NCBI GenBank assembly: GCA_020851015.1 | Contig: JADZDN010000384.1 | Span: 1-10,835, forward strand | Length of the DNA: 10,835 nt | Reading direction: 5' to 3' | DNA from: Alphaproteobacteria bacterium | Lineage (GTDB): Bacteria; Pseudomonadota; Alphaproteobacteria; JAEULC01 | Shown: piece after piece, positions 6,980-10,835 of the stretch | Position numbering within the stretch: position 1 is the stretch's first letter | Layout: each line of letters starts with the position of its first letter | Program-made: the position numbers and the translations under genes | The notes under the pieces: model-generated | Database searches by the model: none | The model's input: only the letters and a program-made list of their open reading frames with translations | Told to the model about the DNA's origin: nothing

Positions 6980-7729
6980 ATGATCGCTTCCTGTCCAAGC
7001 TGCGCTACGCGATTCGAGGTGCCTGACGCGAAGCTGGGCCCCGGCGGCCGCAAGGTGAAATGCAGCAAGTGCGGCCATGTCTGGCTGCAGCGCGCGGACG
7101 GCAGCGGCGCGACCATCCCCCCGTCGCCCGGCCTGGTCGAGGCCGCCGCGCCGGCAATCGCGGCGCCGGCTGGCGCCGCCACGGACGAATCAGCGACCGT
7201 CGCGCCGGCGCCGGGACCGGCGGAGACCGCGATACCCGAGCGCGGCGCGCGCCGGCGGGCGGCCGACCTGCTGCCGCGTCCGGGCAGCGGCAAGCGCGTC
7301 GTGGCGATGCTGCTGGCGCTGATCGTGGTCTTGGCGCTGCTCGGCCTGGGCGTCGCCGCGCTGCGCGGCGGCGAGCTGGCGAAGAACCCGCTGGTCGCCG
7401 CGCTGCTTGGCGCGCTGGGCATGAACCAGGCGCCGACGGCCGAAGGGCTTGGCTTCGAGAACGTCACCACCCAGCGGCGCGCCGAGGGCGCGGTGCAGGT
7501 GCTGATCGTCGCGGGCGACGTGGTCAACAACGCCGCCGCCGCGCGCGCCATCCCGCCGCTGCGCGGCGCGCTGCTCGGCAGCGACGCCAAGGAGCTGCAG
7601 AACTGGACCTTCACCGCCAGCGCCGAGCGGGTCGAGCCGGGCCAGCGCGTGCGGTTCGAGACGACGCTGCGCAGCCCGGCCGCGGCGGCGACGGAAGTGA
7701 AGGTGACGTTCGCGCTGACCGGCAGCTAA
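6980..7729 (+). CDS. MJ0042-type zinc-ribbon, single-pass membrane protein with DUF3426-like C-terminal domain
   Basis: 249 residues, MIASCPSCATRFEVPDAKL. The N-terminus is a zinc ribbon with C5-x2-C8 and C28-x2-C31 (KCSKCGHVW), the MJ0042 'finger-like' domain. A low-complexity Ala/Pro-rich linker runs over about 42-90. One membrane helix follows at about 106-128 (RVVAMLLALIVVLALLGLGV). The C-terminal region, with VVNNAAAARAIPPLRGALL, ELQNWTF and EPGQRVRFETTLRSP, resembles DUF3426. The ribbon would be cytoplasmic and the C-terminal domain periplasmic. The function is unknown. Such proteins are often found beside ftsE in alphaproteobacteria, which I state from memory. ATG at 6980 was chosen because an upstream in-frame ATG at 6920 overlaps the promoter and adds no family sequence. 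Confidence 0.85.
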   Translation: MIASCPSCATRFEVPDAKLGPGGRKVKCSKCGHVWLQRADGSGATIPPSPGLVEAAAPAIAAPAGAATDESATVAPAPGPAETAIPERGARRRAADLLPRPGSGKRVVAMLLALIVVLALLGLGVAALRGGELAKNPLVAALLGALGMNQAPTAEGLGFENVTTQRRAEGAVQVLIVAGDVVNNAAAARAIPPLRGALLGSDAKELQNWTFTASAERVEPGQRVRFETTLRSPAAAATEVKVTFALTGS

Positions 7730-7789
7730 AGACCTCTGAATTTTCGTAAAGGAACGTATGGGGAATTTCCGGGCCGGGCGGCAACGGTG

Positions 7790-7822
7790 TTAAGGAGCCG
7801 TTAACAATGTGGACGCTATTAT
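7790..7822 (+). promoter_or_regulatory. CtrA-box promoter of cpdR
   Basis: TTAAGGAGCCGTTAAC at 7790-7805 is a perfect full CtrA site (TTAA, seven bases, TTAAC). A -10-like TATTAT follows at 7817-7822. The -35 position predicted by a 17-base spacer (7794-7799, GGAGCC) is not itself a consensus -35 and lies inside the CtrA box. That is the geometry of CtrA-activated promoters in Caulobacter. Transcription would begin near 7829, giving an untranslated leader of about 110 nt. The rest of the 7730-7939 gap shows only a small GGCC-GGA-GGCC stem, at about 7853-7863. Regulation by CtrA is inferred from the site. Confidence 0.75.
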
Positions 7823-7939
7823 CTCAAATCAGCGGCTAACGGCGGCGGGATGGCCGGAGGCCCACAAGAAGAATTGGACGTGGCTGGCCAGGGACACTGA
7901 ACGAATCGGCGACAACTCCCTCCCTCCACGAGGCTGCTT

Positions 7940-8323
7940 ATGGCGCGGATTTTATTGGCGGAAGACGACGCGGCGGTGCGCGAGTTCGTGCGCCGCGCGC
8001 TGACGCACAGCGGTCACGAGGTGACGGCGGTCGACGACGGGCTTGGCGCGGTCGAAGCGCTGAGCCGCGGCCAGTTCGACCTGCTGGTCACCGATATCGT
8101 GATGCCGGGCATGGACGGCATCGCGCTGGCGCTTAAAGTGTCCAAGGACCATCCGCGCATGCCGATCCTGATGATGACGGGCTATGCGGCCGAACGGCAG
8201 CGCGCGCACAATCTCGACGCGCTGATCCACAAGGTCATCGCCAAGCCGTTCACGCTGCGCGAGATCTGCAACTTCGTCGCCGAGACGCTGGCGAGCGCGC
8301 AGCCGCCGGCGACGGCGGCTTGA
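7940..8323 (+). CDS. cpdR: Single-domain response regulator, CpdR family
   Basis: 127 residues, only a receiver domain. Acidic residues are E8, D9 and D10, the phosphoacceptor is D52 in LLVTDIVMPGMDG, the switch Thr is T80 in MMTGYA, and the conserved Lys is K102 in AKPF. The stretches DIVMPGMDGIALAL, MMTGYAAERQRAH and LDALIHKVIAKPFTL are characteristic of CpdR. In Caulobacter, unphosphorylated CpdR delivers substrates including CtrA to the ClpXP protease. It is phosphorylated through the CckA-ChpT relay. A GAGG ribosome-binding site at 7930-7933 lies six bases before the ATG. The protein ends in Ala-Ala, which could serve as a C-terminal ClpXP signal (inference). With the CtrA box upstream, this suggests a negative feedback loop on CtrA. 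Confidence 0.92.
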   Translation: MARILLAEDDAAVREFVRRALTHSGHEVTAVDDGLGAVEALSRGQFDLLVTDIVMPGMDGIALALKVSKDHPRMPILMMTGYAAERQRAHNLDALIHKVIAKPFTLREICNFVAETLASAQPPATAA

Positions 8324-8337
8324 GCGCGGTCCGCGCT

Positions 8338-8486
8338 CCTCATCCTTCGAGACGCTCGCGTTCGCTCGCTCCTCATCCTTCGAGACGCCGCTTTCAGCGG
8401 CTCCTCAGGATGACGCGCTTCTTGTGCGAACACGGAAATCGCGCGTCATCCTGAGGAGGCCGCGACGCGGCCGTCTCGAAGGATGT
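8338..8486. repeat. Cluster of three palindromic (REP/BIME-like) repeat units
   Basis: Units share the ends TCATCCTTCGAGACG and CTCCTCAGGATGA around a variable GC-rich stem. Unit 1 (about 8340-8375) is incomplete: its right end stops at GCTCCTCA and runs straight into unit 2. Unit 2 (8373-8413) has the inner stem CCGCT-TTC-AGCGG. Unit 3 (8446-8486) is inverted, with inner stem GGCCGC-GAC-GCGGCC and outer end CGTCTCGAAGGATG. The tail-to-tail pair makes a composite of the BIME type, in the 181-bp gap between convergent cpdR and proA. Elements with this TCATCCTGAGGAG core are frequent in alphaproteobacterial intergenic regions (known to me, not searched). Confidence 0.8.
8401..8458. terminator. 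Perfect 18-bp inverted repeat, possible bidirectional transcription barrier
   Basis: CTCCTCAGGATGACGCGC (8401-8418) and GCGCGTCATCCTGAGGAG (8441-8458) are exact reverse complements, with a 22-base loop. They are formed by the facing ends of repeat units 2 and 3. The position between two converging genes suits a bidirectional terminator, but there is no T-run on either strand. A factor-independent terminator is therefore not demonstrated. Confidence 0.45.
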
Positions 8487-8504
8487 GGCGCGCCGAACGC
8501 TCCC

Positions 8505-9785
8505 CTAGGCCCGCGTCTGGCCGGCGCCGCGCACCACGTACTTGAAGCTGGTCAGCTGCTCGGCGCCCACGGGGCCGCGGGCGTGCAGGCGGTTGGTCGA
8601 GATGCCGATCTCCGCGCCCATGCCGAACTCGCCGCCGTCGGCGAACTGCGTCGAGGCGTTGTGCAGCACGATGCCGCTGTCGACCTCGCGCATGAACCGC
8701 TCCGCGGCGGCATGGTCCTCGGTCACGATCGCGTCGGTGTGATGCGAGCCGTGGCGGTTGACGTGGTCGATCGCGCCCGCGACGCCGTCCACCAGCCCGA
8801 CCGCGATGATCGCGTCCAGGAACTCGGTGTCCCAGTCCTTGTCGGACGCGGGCGTCACGCGCGGATCGACCTTCTGCGCGGACGCATCGCCGCGCACCGC
8901 GCAGCCGGCGTCGAGCAGGTCCTTCACCAGCGGCGCCAGGTGCGTGCCGGCCGCGCGCCGGTCCACCAGCAGCGTCTCGGCCGCGCCGCAAACCGAGGTG
9001 CGGCGCATCTTGGCGTTGACCGTGACCTTGCGCGCCATGTCGAGGTCGGCTGCGCCGTCCACGTAGACGTGGCAGTTGCCCTCGAGATGGGCCAGGACGG
9101 GAATGCGGCTTTCGGCCGTCACCCGCTCGATCAGCGCCTTGCCGCCGCGCGGGATGATCACGTCGATGAACGCGGGCATCGTCAGCATCAAGCCGACCGC
9201 GGCGCGGTCGCGCGTGGGCACGAGCTGGATCGCGGCTTCCGGAAGGTTGGCCGCGCGCAAGCCATCGGCCAGGCAGCGCGCGATCGCGCGCGAGGAATGG
9301 AAGCTCTCCGACCCGCCGCGCAAGATGCAGGCGTTGCCGGCGCGCAGGCACAGGCCCCCGGCATCGGCCGTCACGTTCGGGCGCGATTCGTAGATGATGC
9401 CGATCACGCCGAGCGGCACGCGCACGCGCGAAATGTCGAGCCCGTTGGGCCTGGTCCAGCGCGCAAGCTCGGTGCCCACCGGATCGGGCAGATCGGCGAT
9501 CTCCTCCAGCCCCTTGGCGATGGCGACGACGCGCTTTTCGTCGAGCATGAGTCGGTCGATCAGCGGTGCGGCAAGTCCTGCGCGCCTGGCCTGGGCCACG
9601 TCCTCGCGGTTGGCGGCGACGATGTCGGCGGCATGCTCGCGGATCGCGGCCGCGGCCGCGCGCAGCGCCGCGGTCTTCGATTCCGGCGGCGCGATCGCGA
9701 GCGTCCGGGCCGCATCGCGCGCGGCGGCGCCGATGCGCCGCATCGCCGCCTGCAGATCATGGTCCTTCGCCAGCGCCGCGGTCAT
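8505..9785 (-). CDS. proA: Glutamate-5-semialdehyde dehydrogenase (gamma-glutamyl phosphate reductase)
   Basis: 426 residues, full length. It reduces gamma-glutamyl phosphate to glutamate-5-semialdehyde with NADPH, the second step of proline synthesis, in the cytoplasm. Family landmarks are [20 protein letters not shown] (cofactor region), [23 protein letters not shown], the catalytic cysteine C266 in [14 protein letters not shown], and the C-terminal [19 protein letters not shown]. The ATG at 9783-9785 overlaps the stop of the upstream proB remnant by four bases (ATGA), as in intact proBA operons. The stop is TAG at 8505-8507, just beyond the palindromic repeats. A second, distinct proA begins at 10526 on the other strand. 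The promoter and upstream part of this operon are missing because proB is cut. Confidence 0.96.
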   Translation of the reverse strand: MTAALAKDHDLQAAMRRIGAAARDAARTLAIAPPESKTAALRAAAAAIREHAADIVAANREDVAQARRAGLAAPLIDRLMLDEKRVVAIAKGLEEIADLPDPVGTELARWTRPNGLDISRVRVPLGVIGIIYESRPNVTADAGGLCLRAGNACILRGGSESFHSSRAIARCLADGLRAANLPEAAIQLVPTRDRAAVGLMLTMPAFIDVIIPRGGKALIERVTAESRIPVLAHLEGNCHVYVDGAADLDMARKVTVNAKMRRTSVCGAAETLLVDRRAAGTHLAPLVKDLLDAGCAVRGDASAQKVDPRVTPASDKDWDTEFLDAIIAVGLVDGVAGAIDHVNRHGSHHTDAIVTEDHAAAERFMREVDSGIVLHNASTQFADGGEFGMGAEIGISTNRLHARGPVGAEQLTSFKYVVRGAGQTRA

Positions 9786-10072
9786 GGGTCGAGCACCAGG
9801 TCGTCGCGATGGATCATCTCGTCGCGCCCACGGTAGCCGAGGATGGCCGCGATTTCACCCGACTTGTGGCCGATGATGCGCTGGCAGTCCTGGCTGGAAT
9901 AGGCGACCAGCCCGCGCCCCAGGCGCTTGCCCCGCTTGTCCTCCACCGCGACCGCGTCGCCGCGGTCGAAGTCGCCCGCGACGCGCACGACGCCGGCGGG
10001 CAGCAGGCTCTTGCCCTTGCCCAGCGCCGCCGCCGCGCCGTCGTCCACCACCAGCGTGCCCGCGGCGCGCAG
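9782..10072 (-). pseudogene. proB: Glutamate 5-kinase C-terminal remnant (PUA domain only), copy 1
   Basis: On the minus strand, recognisable ProB sequence starts at about codon 10070-10072 (ALRAAGTLVVDDGA) and ends at the TGA overlapping proA. It covers the PUA-domain end only, about 96 residues: [41 protein letters not shown] and [14 protein letters not shown]. The frame stays open upstream to about 10240 but does not resemble ProB there. The whole amino-acid kinase domain (about 260 residues in typical 370-residue enzymes) is absent, so it cannot phosphorylate glutamate. It is either a truncated gene or one arm of a chimeric join. Confidence 0.85.
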
Positions 10073-10083
10073 TGCCACCGGCG
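10073..10083. other. Head-to-head junction between two proB fragments
   Basis: ProB similarity on the minus strand ends at about 10072, and ProB similarity on the plus strand begins at about 10080 (GAGCAMAIALGN). The breakpoint is thus fixed within roughly ten bases. It coincides with CCGGCGCCGG at 10078-10087, a perfect 10-bp palindrome. No insertion sequence, target duplication or longer homology is visible at the join. Confidence 0.75.
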
Positions 10084-10511
10084 CCGGCTGTGCCATGGCG
10101 ATCGCGCTGGGCAACATCGACAACCCTTTGGCCGCGTTGGAACAGGGCGCGCGCTGCACCTGGTTCCTGGCCGACGGCGCCGACCATTCGGCGCGCAAGC
10201 GCTTCATCCTCGGCACGCTGCACCCGGCCGGGCGCTTCACGCTGGACGAGGGCGCGGTGCGGGCGATGGCGCAGGGGCGCTCGCTGCTGCCGGCCGGGGT
10301 GCGCGAGGTCGCGGGACAGTTCGAGCGCGGCGATGTCGTCGAGGTGCTGGCGCCGGACGGGCGGGCGCTGGGGCGGGGGTTGGCGGCCTACAGCAGCGCC
10401 GATGCCGCGCGCATCATCGGCCACCGCTCGGCCGATATCGAGGCGATCCTGGGCTGGCGCGGCCGCGACGAGCTGATCCACCGCGACGACCTGGTGCTGC
10501 GCGAAAGCTGA
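10080..10511 (+). pseudogene. proB: Glutamate 5-kinase C-terminal fragment, copy 2
   Basis: About 143 residues in plus-strand frame, from GAGCAMAIALGNIDNPL to the TGA at 10509-10511. It keeps the last piece of the kinase domain and linker (GARCTWFLADGADHSARKRF), then the PUA domain ([44 protein letters not shown]). It lacks the N-terminal 200 or more residues with the nucleotide and glutamate sites. Over 92 aligned PUA residues I count about 57 identical to copy 1 (about 62%), so the two are different genes, not a folded-back copy. It uses GGG/GGA for glycine more (7 of 16) than copy 1 (3 of 14), a weak hint of different origin. A second proA follows 14 bases after the stop. An ATG at 10095 could in principle start a PUA-only peptide. 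Confidence 0.85.
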
Positions 10512-10525
10512 CGGGAGGACGGATG

Positions 10526-10835
10526 ATGACCGCCAACGACTGGATGCAGGACGCCACCACCCGCGCCAAGGCCGCCTCCGCCGCGCTCGCCACCGCCCCG
10601 GCCGAGGCCCGCAACGCAGCACTGCTTGCCGCCGCCGCCGCGATCCGGGCGCGGGCCGGCGCGATCGGGGCGGCCAATGCGCGCGACCTCGCCGCCTTCG
10701 ATGCCGGCGGCGGGACCGTGGCGTTTCGCGACCGACTGGCGCTGACGCCGGCGCGGATCGAGGCGATGGCCCGAGGGCTGGAGGAGATCGCGGCGCTGCC
10801 GGACCCCCTGGCGCGGGTGCTGGCGGACTGGACGC
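10526..10835 (+). CDS. proA: Glutamate-5-semialdehyde dehydrogenase, second copy, N-terminal part (runs off window)
   Basis: About 103 residues are seen, beginning MTANDWMQDATTRAKAASAA. The stretch AFRDRLALTPARIEAMARGL, EEIAALPDPL and VLADW matches the N-terminal domain of ProA, including the LPDP motif. It is clearly divergent from the copy at 8505-9785 ([27 protein letters not shown]). GGGAGG at 10513-10518 is a good ribosome-binding site, seven bases before the ATG at 10526. An ATG at 10523 in the same frame is possible but closer to it. The catalytic cysteine region lies outside the window. It follows the copy 2 proB fragment in the usual proB-proA order. Confidence 0.9.
   Translation, partial: MTANDWMQDATTRAKAASAALATAPAEARNAALLAAAAAIRARAGAIGAANARDLAAFDAGGGTVAFRDRLALTPARIEAMARGLEEIAALPDPLARVLADWT

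Noticed and set aside
7809..8003. Small plus-strand frame overlapping the start of cpdR
   Set aside because: It is out of frame with cpdR, lacks a ribosome-binding site, and begins upstream of the inferred transcription start.
8424..9836. 470-codon plus-strand frame opposite proA
   Set aside because: Its translation has no recognisable motifs, whereas the minus strand encodes complete ProA with its catalytic cysteine.
9782..10511. A new divergent gene pair with a shared promoter at the proB junction
   Set aside because: Both sides align to interior parts of ProB right up to the join, leaving no intergenic space, promoter or ribosome-binding site. Truncation or chimerism explains it better.

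Overview
The window reads as chromosomal DNA of a high-GC alphaproteobacterium. The evidence is a CpdR-type single-domain response regulator behind a perfect CtrA box (TTAA-N7-TTAAC), an ftsE-ftsX-HAD phosphatase-ydcF-plsC gene order, a short class II (adenosylcobalamin-dependent) ribonucleotide reductase, and palindromic repeats of a type common in alphaproteobacteria. The order or genus cannot be fixed from the sequence alone.

Layout. (1) 1-3082, minus: nrdJ, running off the left edge and interrupted by a 376-codon in-frame intein (1148-2275) with a LAGLIDADG endonuclease. The intein sits directly before the catalytic cysteine of the NPCGE motif, so that cysteine is also the splicing +1 nucleophile. 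A sigma70-like promoter lies at 3167-3195. (2) 3231-6811, minus: a compact operon read ftsE, ftsX, HAD-IIIA phosphatase, ydcF, plsC, with 7-9 nt gaps or 4-nt GTGA overlaps; it serves envelope and division functions. (3) 6920-7729, plus: divergent from ftsE, a membrane-anchored zinc-ribbon/DUF3426-like protein with its own promoter. (4) 7790-8323, plus: cpdR, with a CtrA box placed over the -35 region of a promoter whose -10 is TATTAT. (5) 8338-8486: three palindromic repeat units, two forming a large inverted repeat between the convergent genes cpdR and proA. (6) 8505-10835: two different proB-proA pairs arranged head to head. On the minus strand are an intact proA and only the C-terminal PUA end of proB. 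On the plus strand are a different proB C-terminal fragment and the start of a second proA. The two proB pieces abut at about 10073-10083, on a 10-bp palindrome, and both lack the kinase domain.

The two observations most worth following are the intein that couples splicing to the radical cysteine of nrdJ, and the head-to-head proB/proB junction. The latter is either a real double truncation or rearrangement, or an assembly or amplification chimera. No new multi-gene system such as a defence island, CRISPR array or biosynthetic cluster was found.
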